This document shows, in pieces, positions 1 through 9,692 of a stretch of DNA of 64,000 nt. Within the stretch, counting starts at the first letter, position 1. Each line of letters opens with the position of its first letter. This DNA is from Erysipelotrichia bacterium (GTDB lineage Bacteria; Bacillota_I; Bacilli_A; Erysipelotrichales; Erysipelotrichaceae). The notes below the pieces were generated by a model. It did no database searches, was not told the DNA's origin, and saw nothing but the letters and a program-made list of their open reading frames with translations. The position numbers were made by a program, and so were the translations under genes. The stretch is from positions 1 through 64,000 of the forward strand of contig JAAYOQ010000005.1 in assembly GCA_012520255.1 (NCBI GenBank), written 5' to 3'.

Positions 1-1059
1 GAATGGCAACAACCAAAAAGCAACAAGATTTTTGACCAGTTAAGTGCTGACTCATTAAAAGAAGTTGGAACGTTTGCTATGACATTGATTCAAGATGGTA
101 ACCAGATTGAAAGCAAGATGGTTCAAACAGGTATCTTAAGAGCTTTCATTCCAAAAGAGTGGGCTGAGGCTAATGGAACTACACCTGAAGCTTATGAAGG
201 ATATTTACCACTTCAGACATTAAACAAAATCTTTATGTTCAATAACACTGGAGAAAAAGTTTATGACAACTGTTGGGATTTCGTTTATGAAGGTGAACAT
301 GGATTATTCATGGATATCGATTCTGAAATCGTCGGTAAAAACTTCCTATACATGTTAACTCATGAAAAATATGCTAAATGGTTAAAAGATGCATTTGATG
401 TATTACCAGCAGATGAAAAAGCTTATTTCCAACCAGTAATTGATGCTATGGAAGAGGAAGCAAAAACATTAGGTCTAGGAGAAAATGGAAAATATGCCTT
501 AACTTGGATTAAGTTATGGGTAGAAAGCTATAATGCTCAAACAGACGATGGTCCTATTTGTAACATCTTAGTTGACCAATCAGCTACAGACCAATTTGGT
601 TTAATTGTTTACTCTAAGTTGCGTTCAGTTGAGGAAACTGATAGTGTATCGGTTAACAATATTACTGTTGCTGCATACCAGGATAATTACGTCGGTATTG
701 GTGGATATGGTTATAGACACTACTTATTTGTCACTGATAACTCACCACTTCCTTGGACTGCATGTGCATTCATCGCTTATATGACTTTAACTGTTGATGG
801 CTTCTCTGCATGGGGTAAAGACATTGGTGGTTATTCTGCTAATCCATTAGTTGCTGCAGGAACTGAAGCAGAAAGAAATCATTCGCAAGGCGGTTATGTC
901 GATGGTGTCAATGTATTTGATGCTAAAAACGACCGTGGCTATGATTGGTGGATTGCTGAAGATAAAGGTGAATTAGTAATTGAAGATCCAGAATACTGTG
1001 CATCAGTAGCGTTCACAGTTGGTAGCTGGATTGAAATGTTAACTAAATATAATCAATAG
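1..1059 (+). CDS. ABC transporter substrate-binding protein (5' end outside window)
   Basis: The reading frame is open from the first base, so the visible 352 residues are the C-terminal part of a longer protein; the signal peptide lies upstream of the window. The sequence is rich in Trp, Tyr and Gly with an alternating alpha/beta look, as in extracellular solute-binding proteins, and it stands directly upstream of a fused permease and an ATPase. That context makes it the ligand-capturing lipoprotein or exported protein of the importer. The permease type suggests an iron(III)/2-aminoethylphosphonate/polyamine-like transporter group, but the ligand cannot be read from the sequence. A hairpin after the stop separates it from the permease gene, consistent with more binding protein than membrane components. 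Confidence 0.75.
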   Translation, partial: EWQQPKSNKIFDQLSADSLKEVGTFAMTLIQDGNQIESKMVQTGILRAFIPKEWAEANGTTPEAYEGYLPLQTLNKIFMFNNTGEKVYDNCWDFVYEGEHGLFMDIDSEIVGKNFLYMLTHEKYAKWLKDAFDVLPADEKAYFQPVIDAMEEEAKTLGLGENGKYALTWIKLWVESYNAQTDDGPICNILVDQSATDQFGLIVYSKLRSVEETDSVSVNNITVAAYQDNYVGIGGYGYRHYLFVTDNSPLPWTACAFIAYMTLTVDGFSAWGKDIGGYSANPLVAAGTEAERNHSQGGYVDGVNVFDAKNDRGYDWWIAEDKGELVIEDPEYCASVAFTVGSWIEMLTKYNQ

Positions 1060-1118
1060 TAAGCACAACCTTGTAAAACAACCGCTTATAACATAAAAAG
1101 CGGGATTGTGAAAATCAC

Positions 1119-1148
1119 AGTGCCCTTGTAACCAAGGGCACTATTTTT
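1119..1148 (+). terminator. Intra-operon hairpin, likely attenuating terminator
   Basis: A perfect 10-bp stem (1119-1128 with 1133-1142) and a TAAC loop are followed by ATTTTT. It lies between the binding-protein stop and the permease ribosome binding site (AAGGAGAT near 1152). It probably lets only part of the transcripts continue into the membrane genes, or protects the 3' end of the binding-protein mRNA. Confidence 0.75.
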
Positions 1149-1162
1149 AAAAAGGAGATATT

Positions 1163-2971
1163 ATGAAAAAATCTACTAAAATAAAACTAAATAAGGTTAA
1201 AACATATTTTTCGAAACCACATAATGTCATTCTTTTATGTATGGGTATTTTACTGACGATTACTACTGTTGCGCCTATTGTGGCAATCATTGAAGATACT
1301 TTTAAAATTCATCCAGGAACAATTGATGCTTATTTATCGGGAAAACAGTCAGGTTATTCTTTTTATAACTATATCGATTTGTTTACCAGTCCGATGGCTA
1401 AAGCAAACTTATGGACACCTCTTACCAATACAGTTTATTTAGCAATTGGTACTTGTATTGTTTCGATTCTTTTTGGAGGAATTGTAGCATTTTTAATTAC
1501 CAGAACAAATATGTCATGGCGAAAATATATTAGTTCAATCTTTATTTTTCCCTACATAATGCCACAATGGACACTAGCTGTTGTATGGCAAAATGTCTTT
1601 AATTCCAATGCTGTTACCGGGACATCAAATGGACTTTTAGCTTCGCTTTTCGGAATTGAAATGCCGTTATGGTGGTGTAAAGGACTATTTCCTACCATCG
1701 TTGTATTAGGTATACACTATGCACCTTTTGCCTACATATTGGTAGGTGGTATCTTCAAAAATATGGATGCTAATCTGGAAGAAGCGGCGACAATATTGGA
1801 TACACCAAAACATAAAATATTTACTAAAATAACTCTTCCAATGATCAAACCAGCTATTTTATCAACAATTTTGCTGGTGTTAGGTGGAGCCATGGGTTCT
1901 TATCCAGTGCCTCACTATTTAAATTTAACTACTCTTAGTACGAAATATGTTTCTATGAGTGATAAATATGCTGGAGAAGCATCAATATTGGCGATTATTA
2001 TGATGTTATTTGGTGTGATAATTATGTTTGTTAATCAAAGAACTTTAAAATCGCGTAAAAGTTACACAACGGTTACTGGTAAATCGGGACAAATTTCTAA
2101 AATTAATTTAGGAAAAATTGGAAAATATGCAATTGCAGCGATGCTTGTGGTAATAACTTTCTTTACAAGTATTTTTCCGATTGTGTTATTTGCTTTTGAA
2201 ACATTTTTACCAAATCCGGGTGATTACAGTTTTATATATACTGGCAACTTAAATAATCTGACCACTAAATGGTGGATAACAAGTGAAAATCTGACTGAAA
2301 GTGGCATGTATGGTCAAATGGGTATTTTATATAACGACACCATCTGGCGAGCTTATAGAGGGACTATTTTAGTAGCGGTCAGCTGTTGTGGAATTGCTGG
2401 TACTATTGGTACTTTAATTGGCTATGCGGTCAGCAAGGAAAGAAGAAGTAAATGGGCCAATTATGTTAACTCAGTTGCTTTTTTACCATATTTGATGCCA
2501 TCAGTAGCAGTAGGGGCGGCTTACTTTGTCCTGTTCTCATCGGAAAAAATTAACTTATTTAACACTTATTGGATTTTAATCATTGTAGGAACGATTAAAT
2601 ATATTCCGTTCGCTTCAAGAAGTGCATTAAACTCAATGTTGCAGTTATCAAACGAAATTGAAGAAAGTGCGATGATACTAGGTGTTCCGTGGTCAAAGAG
2701 GATGACAAAAATTATCATTCCGATTCAAAAAAGTTCAATCATAAGTGGATATCTGTTGCCATTTATGACCTGTCTAAGAGAACTCAGTTTGTTTATGCTG
2801 TTATGTACACAAGGGTTTATTTTGGCGACCACTTTAGATTATTTTGATGAAATGGGATTATATGCGTTCTCAAGTGGTATTAATCTGATTTTAATAATCA
2901 CTATATTAATAAGTAATGCTTTGGTAAACAAGATTACCGGAGCTAGTTTAGATGAAGGAATAGGAGGGTAA
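1163..2971 (+). CDS. ABC transporter permease, two fused membrane domains
   Basis: This 602-residue integral membrane protein carries two binding-protein-dependent permease domains in one chain, as in SfuB/FbpB-type importers. Each half has several hydrophobic helices and an EAA-type coupling loop: the first near residues 205-228 (EEAATILDTP), the second near 497-520 (EESAMILGVP). The first transmembrane segment is at about 23-43. The start follows AAGGAGAT with normal spacing. The next gene begins two bases after its stop, so the permease and ATPase are translated together. Fusing both halves makes a single-chain pore for the substrate delivered by the upstream binding protein. The transported compound is not evident. 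Confidence 0.9.
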   Translation: MKKSTKIKLNKVKTYFSKPHNVILLCMGILLTITTVAPIVAIIEDTFKIHPGTIDAYLSGKQSGYSFYNYIDLFTSPMAKANLWTPLTNTVYLAIGTCIVSILFGGIVAFLITRTNMSWRKYISSIFIFPYIMPQWTLAVVWQNVFNSNAVTGTSNGLLASLFGIEMPLWWCKGLFPTIVVLGIHYAPFAYILVGGIFKNMDANLEEAATILDTPKHKIFTKITLPMIKPAILSTILLVLGGAMGSYPVPHYLNLTTLSTKYVSMSDKYAGEASILAIIMMLFGVIIMFVNQRTLKSRKSYTTVTGKSGQISKINLGKIGKYAIAAMLVVITFFTSIFPIVLFAFETFLPNPGDYSFIYTGNLNNLTTKWWITSENLTESGMYGQMGILYNDTIWRAYRGTILVAVSCCGIAGTIGTLIGYAVSKERRSKWANYVNSVAFLPYLMPSVAVGAAYFVLFSSEKINLFNTYWILIIVGTIKYIPFASRSALNSMLQLSNEIEESAMILGVPWSKRMTKIIIPIQKSSIISGYLLPFMTCLRELSLFMLLCTQGFILATTLDYFDEMGLYAFSSGINLILIITILISNALVNKITGASLDEGIGG

Positions 2972-2973
2972 AA

Positions 2974-4617
2974 ATGCCAGAAATTGTATTAGAAAATGTA
3001 ACGAAACGTTGGGATAAATTCTATGCTGTAGATGATTTAAATCTGGTAATTGATGATAATGCCTTTGTAACGTTATTGGGACCTTCAGGATGTGGAAAAA
3101 CTACAACGTTAAGAATGATAGCTGGACTTGAAACTCCTACCAGTGGAAGAATTACCATTGGAGATCGAGTTGTCTTTGATTCTGAAGAAGGAATTAATGT
3201 TCCTGCTAATAAGCGTAAGGTGGGATTTTTATTTCAAAACTACGCACTATGGCCGAATATGACTGTTTATGAAAACATTTCCTTTGGGTTAACGAATGTA
3301 AAGGAAGAAATGGAAAAGGTCGATTTTGACAGTAGGGTTAATGCTAAACTTATCGAAATTCTAGTTAAATTTGAAGAAGTAGTTAAAATAATAGAAGAAT
3401 GCTATGACAAGAAAAACAAATTAGATGATAATAAAGCTGTTTTAAAGCTTATTGATTACTTTGAAATTTCAGAATTTACTGCCAAAAAACTGATGTCATT
3501 TAAATTACATGAGAAAGATGGCGAAGCTGTTGCAAAAAAGAAAATTATGGAGCTAAAAAATCTGCTTGCTAAAGCAGATGATAAAGCAAAGAAAGATGGA
3601 TATACTTACAGTGAGGACTATGTGTATTTAAAAGATGGAACTCCTGTGATGGAAAATCGTAAACTTACTAAAGAAGAAATTGATTTAGTAGTTCGTAGAG
3701 TTTCTAGAATTGTTAAAATTGGTATGTTTATGGATCGTTATCCAGCTGAACTAAGTGGTGGTCAACAACAACGTGTGGCAATCGCCAGAACATTAGCTCC
3801 AGAACCAACAGTATTGTTTATGGATGAGCCTTTAAGTAATTTGGACGCAAAACTGAGATTAGAAATGCGCTCGGAATTACAAAGATTGCATTTAGAAACC
3901 GGATCAACATTTGTTTATGTTACTCATGATCAGATGGAAGCTATGACTTTAGCTACAAAAATATGTCTGATTGATAATGGTATATTACAGCAGTATGATG
4001 CTCCACTTGATGTCTATGCTAAGCCGAACAATCTGTTTGTCGCGGATTTTGTTGGCAATCCGGCTATTAACTTTATTGAAGCTAAGGGAAAACAAAATGA
4101 AGAAGGTAATTTGGAGCTTGAAATCTTTGATGGTATAAAAGTTGAATTTCTACCGAATGAAGAGGTTGATATTGATAAATGGTATCGAAAACAGGCTGCT
4201 TATGATGAAAAGAGAAAACAAGAGGAAATTCAAAGAGCTAATCAAAAAGGATATGTTGAAAAAGTAAACAAAGAAGTGAATTTTAAACATCGTATTCCAT
4301 TAATAGATGAAAGACAGGATTTTGATGATATTGAAGATGTCACAGAAGAAGATTATGTCATTGGTATCAGACCTGAATTTATCGATATTGTTGAAAACGG
4401 TAAAATTGATGCTCAAGTTTATTCATCAATGCCTACTGGAATGGAAACAACAGTTAGAGCAGCAATAGGAAACTATTTGTTAACTGGAGTTATGTTTGGT
4501 GGTGTTGTTTATTCCCTTGAAGAAAAAATCAAATTAAATTTCAAGGGAAACAATGTTATGCTATTTGCCAGAACAAATGGCAGGTTTATTTCACTAGGTT
4601 CAATAAAAGTAAAATAA
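2974..4617 (+). CDS. ABC transporter ATP-binding protein with a large helical-domain insertion
   Basis: This 547-residue ATPase energises the upstream permease. Walker A GPSGCGKTT is at 36-44, the Q-loop Gln at 88, the signature LSGGQQQ at 260-266, Walker B LFMDEP at 281-286 and the switch His at 318. In ordinary FbpC/PotA/MalK-type ATPases the Q-loop and signature are about 50 residues apart; here they are about 170 apart. About 120 Lys/Glu-rich, mostly helical residues (roughly 110-240) are inserted in the helical subdomain. The C-terminal part (about 365-547) is a TOBE-like regulatory domain that itself contains a charged stretch at 400-440. All catalytic motifs are present, so it should be active. 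The start is fixed by GGAGGG just upstream. Confidence 0.9.
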   Translation: MPEIVLENVTKRWDKFYAVDDLNLVIDDNAFVTLLGPSGCGKTTTLRMIAGLETPTSGRITIGDRVVFDSEEGINVPANKRKVGFLFQNYALWPNMTVYENISFGLTNVKEEMEKVDFDSRVNAKLIEILVKFEEVVKIIEECYDKKNKLDDNKAVLKLIDYFEISEFTAKKLMSFKLHEKDGEAVAKKKIMELKNLLAKADDKAKKDGYTYSEDYVYLKDGTPVMENRKLTKEEIDLVVRRVSRIVKIGMFMDRYPAELSGGQQQRVAIARTLAPEPTVLFMDEPLSNLDAKLRLEMRSELQRLHLETGSTFVYVTHDQMEAMTLATKICLIDNGILQQYDAPLDVYAKPNNLFVADFVGNPAINFIEAKGKQNEEGNLELEIFDGIKVEFLPNEEVDIDKWYRKQAAYDEKRKQEEIQRANQKGYVEKVNKEVNFKHRIPLIDERQDFDDIEDVTEEDYVIGIRPEFIDIVENGKIDAQVYSSMPTGMETTVRAAIGNYLLTGVMFGGVVYSLEEKIKLNFKGNNVMLFARTNGRFISLGSIKVK

Positions 4618-4661
4618 AAGACTACCAGAGATATTGTTTTCTTAAAAGTACACAAAAAAAG

Positions 4662-4698
4662 AAAGAAATGGTTAAGAATATAATCATTTCTTTTTCAT
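4662..4698 (+). terminator. Rho-independent terminator of the ABC operon
   Basis: AAAGAAATG (4662-4670) pairs with CATTTCTTT (4685-4693), preceded by an A-run and followed by T-rich sequence. It ends the ABC operon. The stem is AT-rich, so it is not a strong terminator. Confidence 0.55.
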
Positions 4699-4828
4699 TC
4701 TATTTTCTTTTGCCTCGTCTTTTTTCAATCGTATTGTTTGGAGCTGCTTTATATTGTTTTTTATAATGATGAATTAAACTGGTACAATATTATTTGTATA
4801 TAATATAATGTACAAGTGAGGTATTTTT

Positions 4829-6427
4829 GTGAACAATATTAAAATGCTGTATAACGGAAAAATATATCAAGGAGAAGGGAATTTTTGCCAAGCTTTATTA
4901 ATAAAAAATGACACAATAATAGGATGTGGCAGTAATGATGAGGTTGAACTTTTGTCTTTGGATTATTCAAAAGTTGAAAAAAATGATTTAAAAGGTAAAT
5001 GCGTAGTTGCTGGTTTTAATGACAGTCATATGCATCTACTTAAATATGCTAGAGAACTGAAAAGGGTTCAACTTCAAGAGTGTAAATCTAGAAAAGAAGT
5101 TATTGAGTTTTGCAGAAAATATATAATTGACAATCCTGAATTGGTTAAAGAAGGTTTAAGAGGAAGAGGTTGGAATCAAGATAACTTTGATGATAGAAAA
5201 TTATTGACAAAGGAGGATTTGGATTTAATTTCGAAAGAAATTCCGGTGGTTTTAGTCAGGGTTTGTGGTCATATGTGTTGTTGTAACAGTAAAGCCTTAG
5301 AGCTTTTAAAAATTGAAAGTAAAGATGGGATTTTAACTGAAAATGATGTAAGTATAACAAACAAATTGTTAAATGATGATATCCAGCATTTGAAACAGCT
5401 GTTTATTGAAATTAATAAAAAAGCTTTATCGCAAGGTGTTACCTCTGTTCAAAGCCAGGATATTGATGACTTAAATAAAGAATTAGAAATTATCTCCCTG
5501 TTAGAAGAGGTTTATAAAAGTGGTGAAAATTTGTGTCGTTATCATTTGCAGGTTGGTTTTGACAGTGTCGCCAGCTTAAAAGAAGCTTTAGAAAGAGATT
5601 TATATAAATTTAATATTTGTGATGATAGATTGACCTTTGGTCCTATCAAATTATTTAAGGATGGCTCATTAGGAGCTAAAACCGCTTTAGTGTATGATGG
5701 TTACATTGATGATAAAGATAATAAAGGGCTTGAAGTAGTAACTCATCAGGAAATGAGGGAGTTTTTTAAAGTTGCCGAAGAAAACGGTTTGCAGGTAATT
5801 GTTCATGCTATTGGCGATAAAGCTATTGATCAAACCTGTCAGGCATTAATTTTACAAATGGAAAAAGGAAACAAATTCAGACATACTGTCAATCACTGTC
5901 AGATTACCAGTTATGAAATACTAAAGAAAATAGCAGACAATAAAATACTGATTGCCTATCAACCGATTTTTTTACAATATGATTTACATATGGCAAAAAA
6001 CAGAGTTGTTGAAGAACTGTTGAAAAGTTCATATGCTTTTAAAACAGCTTTAGATTATGGTATTAAAATATCTTTTGGAACAGATTGTCCGGTTGAGCGA
6101 TTAAATCCTTTTAGCAATATTCATTGTGCTGTAAATAGACAAGATTTAAAATATCAGCCAGCAGATGGCTATTATCCAAAAGAAAGCTTAACTGTTCAGC
6201 AGTCAATTGATAATTATACTATTGGTAGCAGTTATCAGCAGTTTATGGAAAACAGCAAAGGAAAATTGCAGGTAGGCTATCTGGCTGATTATATTGTATT
6301 AGATAGGGATATCTTTACTTGTGATAAAAAGGATATAAAAAATATTGAAGTATTGGAAACTGTAATTGGTGGAAAGACAGTCTATGATAAGCAAAAAGGC
6401 ACAACTGGAACTGTGTGCAAGAGATAA
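4829..6427 (+). CDS. Amidohydrolase family 3 (YtcJ-like) metal-dependent hydrolase
   Basis: This 532-residue cytoplasmic hydrolase belongs to the amidohydrolase superfamily. The metal-binding HxH of strand 1 is in DSHMH at 65-69, a second metal-site motif HAIGDKAID lies near 326-334, and the catalytic Asp is in FGTDCP near 417. Length and motif order match the YtcJ/N-substituted formamide deformylase-like group, which acts on diverse amide or ester bonds; the substrate is unknown. The start is GTG at 4829, with GTGAGG 7 bases upstream; an ATG five codons in has no such site. The gene stands alone, with AT-rich promoter-like sequence (TATAAT-like near 4797-4809) upstream. Confidence 0.88.
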   Translation: MNNIKMLYNGKIYQGEGNFCQALLIKNDTIIGCGSNDEVELLSLDYSKVEKNDLKGKCVVAGFNDSHMHLLKYARELKRVQLQECKSRKEVIEFCRKYIIDNPELVKEGLRGRGWNQDNFDDRKLLTKEDLDLISKEIPVVLVRVCGHMCCCNSKALELLKIESKDGILTENDVSITNKLLNDDIQHLKQLFIEINKKALSQGVTSVQSQDIDDLNKELEIISLLEEVYKSGENLCRYHLQVGFDSVASLKEALERDLYKFNICDDRLTFGPIKLFKDGSLGAKTALVYDGYIDDKDNKGLEVVTHQEMREFFKVAEENGLQVIVHAIGDKAIDQTCQALILQMEKGNKFRHTVNHCQITSYEILKKIADNKILIAYQPIFLQYDLHMAKNRVVEELLKSSYAFKTALDYGIKISFGTDCPVERLNPFSNIHCAVNRQDLKYQPADGYYPKESLTVQQSIDNYTIGSSYQQFMENSKGKLQVGYLADYIVLDRDIFTCDKKDIKNIEVLETVIGGKTVYDKQKGTTGTVCKR

Positions 6428-6483
6428 GAATAACCCATGTCGTTGAAAAAGATGAAAATATCTGTAATTTTATGTTTTTTTTG

Positions 6484-6512
6484 TTGACATAGCTATTTCT
6501 TTAGAGTAATAT
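6484..6512 (+). promoter_or_regulatory. Promoter of the str operon
   Basis: TTGACA (6484-6489), a 17-bp spacer and TAATAT (6507-6512) form a near-consensus vegetative promoter. The expected transcript start near 6519 gives a leader of about 95 nt before rpsL. Confidence 0.85.
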
Positions 6513-6518
6513 TAATAA

Positions 6519-6615
6519 GCAGATTCAGTGGGTGAGAGCCCATAATTAAATCGAAGGAATATGGCACACCCGGTAATGTGTGCAAGAAAGATTATTGAAG
6601 AAAGGAGAAAAAGTA
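6519..6615 (+). promoter_or_regulatory. Structured 5' leader of rpsL
   Basis: The leader contains a short TGGG/CCCA hairpin near 6529-6543 and a clear stem GCACAC (6564-6569) with GTGTGC (6578-6583), loop CCGGTAAT, followed by the AAAGGAG ribosome binding site. Ribosomal operons are often autoregulated through such leaders. No specific family is recognised here, so regulation is inferred from structure and position. Confidence 0.45.
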
Positions 6616-7029
6616 ATGCCTACAATTAATCAATTAATTCGTAAAGGTCGTCAAACCAAGCAAGGAAAATCAGCTTCACCAGCTTTAAATAGAGGATATA
6701 ACTCATTGAAGCGTCGTGCTACACAAATTAATTCTCCACATAAACGTGGAGTATGTACTCGTGTTGGAACAATGACACCAAAGAAGCCGAACTCAGCTTT
6801 GAGAAAGTATGCACGTGTACGCTTGAGTAACGGAATGGAAGTGACTGCTTATATTCCGGGAATCGGACATAATTTACAAGAACATAGTGTTGTTCTAATC
6901 CGTGGAGGTCGTATCAAAGATTTACCTGGTGTTAGATATCATATTGTTCGCGGTACTATGGACTGTGCTGGCGTAACTGATAGACGTCAGGGTCGTTCGT
7001 TATATGGCACTAAAAAGCCAAGAGCATAA
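6616..7029 (+). CDS. rpsL: 30S ribosomal protein S12
   Basis: This 137-residue protein of the ribosomal decoding centre carries the universal [11 protein letters not shown] segment with Lys56 and Lys57, the positions where streptomycin-resistance changes occur in other bacteria; both are wild type. KDLPGVRYH near 101-109 contains the Asp that is often methylthiolated. The length matches Bacillota S12, which is about 14 residues longer than in E. coli through a basic N-terminal insertion. The start is ATG 6616 (MPTINQ), with AAAGGAG just upstream. An in-frame upstream ATG at 6580 lies inside the leader hairpin and is rejected. It is the first gene of the str operon. Confidence 0.98.
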   Translation: MPTINQLIRKGRQTKQGKSASPALNRGYNSLKRRATQINSPHKRGVCTRVGTMTPKKPNSALRKYARVRLSNGMEVTAYIPGIGHNLQEHSVVLIRGGRIKDLPGVRYHIVRGTMDCAGVTDRRQGRSLYGTKKPRA

Positions 7030-7054
7030 TAGTTGATGAAAGGAGAGAAATAAA

Positions 7055-7525
7055 ATGCCAAGAAAAGGACATGTTGCTAAAAGAGATGTATTAGCAGATC
7101 CAATTTATAATTCAAAATTAGTTACTCGTTTAATCAACCGTATTATGGTCGATGGTAAAAGAGGAACTGCACAATCAATTTTATATAAAGCATTTGAAAT
7201 TGTTGAAGAAAAAACAGGAAAACCAGCAATGGAAGTATTCGAAACAGCATTAGAAAAAATAATGCCAGCTCTTGAATTAAAACAAAGAAGAGTTGGTGGA
7301 GCAAACTATCAGGTACCAGTTGAACCTTCTGCTGAAAGAAGATTGACTCTAGGTTTAAGATGGTTGGTAAACTATGCACGTTTACGTAATGAGAAAACTA
7401 TGGAATTACGTTTAGCTAACGAAATTATCGATGCTTCAAATGGGCTCGGTGGTTCTGTTAAAAGACGTGAAGACACCCATAAAATGGCAGAAGCAAATAA
7501 AGCTTTCGCTCACTTCCGTTGGTAA
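7055..7525 (+). CDS. rpsG: 30S ribosomal protein S7
   Basis: This 156-residue primary 16S rRNA binding protein organises the 30S head and lines the exit site. Recognisable are the [10 protein letters not shown] start, the central [11 protein letters not shown] segment and the C-terminal [20 protein letters not shown] region. Length and order are typical. It lies 25 bases after rpsL behind AAAGGAGAG and is followed 15 bases later by fusA, the standard str arrangement. In E. coli S7 is the translational repressor of this operon; whether that holds here cannot be seen. Confidence 0.98.
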   Translation: MPRKGHVAKRDVLADPIYNSKLVTRLINRIMVDGKRGTAQSILYKAFEIVEEKTGKPAMEVFETALEKIMPALELKQRRVGGANYQVPVEPSAERRLTLGLRWLVNYARLRNEKTMELRLANEIIDASNGLGGSVKRREDTHKMAEANKAFAHFRW

Positions 7526-7540
7526 GATTAAAGGTGAATT

Positions 7541-9607
7541 ATGCCTCGTGAATTTGATTTACAACATACACGTAATATAGGCATTATGGCACACATTGAT
7601 GCTGGAAAAACTACAACTACAGAACGTATCTTATACTACACTGGTAAAACTCATAAGCTAGGTGAGACCCATGATGGCACTGCTGTTATGGACTGGATGG
7701 AGTTGGAACAAAAAAGAGGTATTACAATTACTTCTGCGGCGACTACTGCTGCCTGGAAAGGTCATCGAATTAATATTCTAGATACTCCGGGACATGTAGA
7801 TTTTACAGTTGAAGTTGAAAGGTCGCTAAGAGTTTTAGATGGCGCTGTAACGGTGCTGGATGCTAAAGCCGGTGTTGAACCGCAGACTGAAACAGTTTGG
7901 AGACAGGCTACAACATATGGCGTTCCAAGGGTTGTCTTTGTTAATAAGATGGATGCTGTAGGCGCGGACTTCTTTATGTCGTGTAACAGTATCAGAGAAC
8001 GTCTAGGTGCTAAGGCCTATCCAATCCAATTGCCTATTGGTGTAGAAGATAATTACAACGGAGTAATTGACATCATCGAAAGGAAAGCATATCAGTTTTC
8101 ATCTGATCCACAATATCATGATAAGGAAATTGAAATCCCTGTTGATATGGTTGATGATGTTGAGCTTCATCGTCAGAGATTAATCGAAATAATTTCTGAT
8201 TACGATGAAGAATTTATGATGAAAGTTCTTGTAGGTGAAGAAGTAACTATCGAAGAGATAAAAGCGACAATCAGAAAAGCTACAGTCTCTGGTGAATTCT
8301 TCCCGGTTATGTCAGGAGCTGCCTACAAAAATAAAGGTGTCGTGCAAATGCTTGATGCATTAGTAGATTACTTACCTTCTCCACTGGATGTAAAACCAGT
8401 TAAAGGAATAAACAAAAAAGGAGAAGAAGTAGTTATCCCTGCTAAAGATGATGATAAGTTTGCAGCATTAGCTTTCAAGATTACTACTGATCCATTCGTA
8501 GGAAAGTTAACTTACTTTAGAGTTTATTCAGGTAAAGCTACCAAAGGTTCATATGTTTACAATGCTACCAAAGGTCAAAAAGAAAGACTTGGAAGAATTA
8601 TGCAGATGCATGCTAATCACAGGCAGGACGTTGAAGAGGTTTATGCTGGCGATATTGCAGCAGCAATTGGCTTCAAATATACCACAACTGGGGACACACT
8701 ATGTTCTGATGGACATTATGTGATTTTGGAATCAATGGATTTCCCTGAGCCAGTTATTAATATGTCTGTCGAACCGAAAACAAGATCAGATCAGGATAAG
8801 ATGGGGTTGGCTTTAGCTAAACTGGCAGAAGAAGATCCAACATTTAAGACTTATACTGATACCGAAACGGGACAGATAATCATTGCCGGAATGGGTGAGT
8901 TACATTTGGACATTATTGTCGATAGAATGCAAAGAGAATTTAACGTTCAATGCAATGTCGGTAAGCCTCAAGTTGCTTACCGTGAAACAATTACTAAAAT
9001 GGCAGAATGTCAAGGAAAGTTTGTTAGACAATCTGGAGGACGTGGTCAATATGGTGATGTCTGGATTCGATTTGAACCAAACGAAGATAAAGGATTCGAA
9101 TTTGTCGATGCTACTATTGGTGGAAGCGTTCCAAAAGAATTCATCAAACCTGTTGAAGAAGGTTTATTAGCTGCTCTAAGTGGTGGCTTACAAGCCGGCT
9201 ATCCAGTAATTGATATTAAAGCTACACTGTTTGATGGTTCATACCATGAAGTAGATAGTAGTGAAAATGCTTATAAGATTGCCGCTGGTTTAGCGCTTAA
9301 AGAAGCTGCCAGAAAATGTGGACCGGTAATCTTAGAGCCAGTTATGAATGTTGAGGTTGTTGCCCCAAGCGAATATTTAGGAAATGTAATAGGCGATATT
9401 ACTTCTCGAAGAGGTCAGATTATTGATCAAAATGAAAGAAATAATGCGATTGTAATCAAAGCAAATGTCCCATTATCAGAAATGTTCGGTTATGCAACAA
9501 CGCTTAGAAGTTTCACTCAAGGAAGAGGAAACTATGTAATGCAGATGGACCACTATGCAGAAGTTCCATATGCAATTACTCAAGAGATTATTAAGCGCAA
9601 TAATTAG
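7541..9607 (+). CDS. fusA: Elongation factor G
   Basis: This 688-residue translocation GTPase moves tRNA and mRNA through the ribosome. The G1 motif AHIDAGKTT lies at about 17-25, switch II DTPGH near 81-85 and NKMD near 135-138. The C-terminal domains are complete, including GGRGQYGD and the terminal [14 protein letters not shown] motif. Length is typical for bacterial EF-G. The ribosome binding site AAAGGTGA stands just before the ATG, 15 bases after rpsG. The gene is followed by a short spacer with its own promoter-like sequence before tuf. Confidence 0.98.
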   Translation: MPREFDLQHTRNIGIMAHIDAGKTTTTERILYYTGKTHKLGETHDGTAVMDWMELEQKRGITITSAATTAAWKGHRINILDTPGHVDFTVEVERSLRVLDGAVTVLDAKAGVEPQTETVWRQATTYGVPRVVFVNKMDAVGADFFMSCNSIRERLGAKAYPIQLPIGVEDNYNGVIDIIERKAYQFSSDPQYHDKEIEIPVDMVDDVELHRQRLIEIISDYDEEFMMKVLVGEEVTIEEIKATIRKATVSGEFFPVMSGAAYKNKGVVQMLDALVDYLPSPLDVKPVKGINKKGEEVVIPAKDDDKFAALAFKITTDPFVGKLTYFRVYSGKATKGSYVYNATKGQKERLGRIMQMHANHRQDVEEVYAGDIAAAIGFKYTTTGDTLCSDGHYVILESMDFPEPVINMSVEPKTRSDQDKMGLALAKLAEEDPTFKTYTDTETGQIIIAGMGELHLDIIVDRMQREFNVQCNVGKPQVAYRETITKMAECQGKFVRQSGGRGQYGDVWIRFEPNEDKGFEFVDATIGGSVPKEFIKPVEEGLLAALSGGLQAGYPVIDIKATLFDGSYHEVDSSENAYKIAAGLALKEAARKCGPVILEPVMNVEVVAPSEYLGNVIGDITSRRGQIIDQNERNNAIVIKANVPLSEMFGYATTLRSFTQGRGNYVMQMDHYAEVPYAITQEIIKRNN

Positions 9608-9617
9608 TTAGTTATTA

Positions 9618-9646
9618 TTGCATAAATTTGTAATTTGTTTTAAAAT
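9618..9646 (+). promoter_or_regulatory. Probable internal promoter for tuf
   Basis: TTGCAT (9618-9623), a 17-bp spacer and TAAAAT (9641-9646) lie in the 85-bp fusA-tuf gap. An extra promoter would let EF-Tu be made in excess of the other str products. Confidence 0.55.
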
Positions 9647-9692
9647 GAAATTTGTAGGAAAAAAAGACTTAATATAGGAGGAAAATTAACAA

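Noticed and set aside
6580-6615. An upstream in-frame start for rpsL
   Set aside because: It lies inside the leader hairpin, adds residues absent from S12 and lacks a ribosome binding site, whereas ATG 6616 has all three in order.
8883-9170. An internal frame within fusA
   Set aside because: It overlaps conserved EF-G domains in another phase and has no homology-like features.
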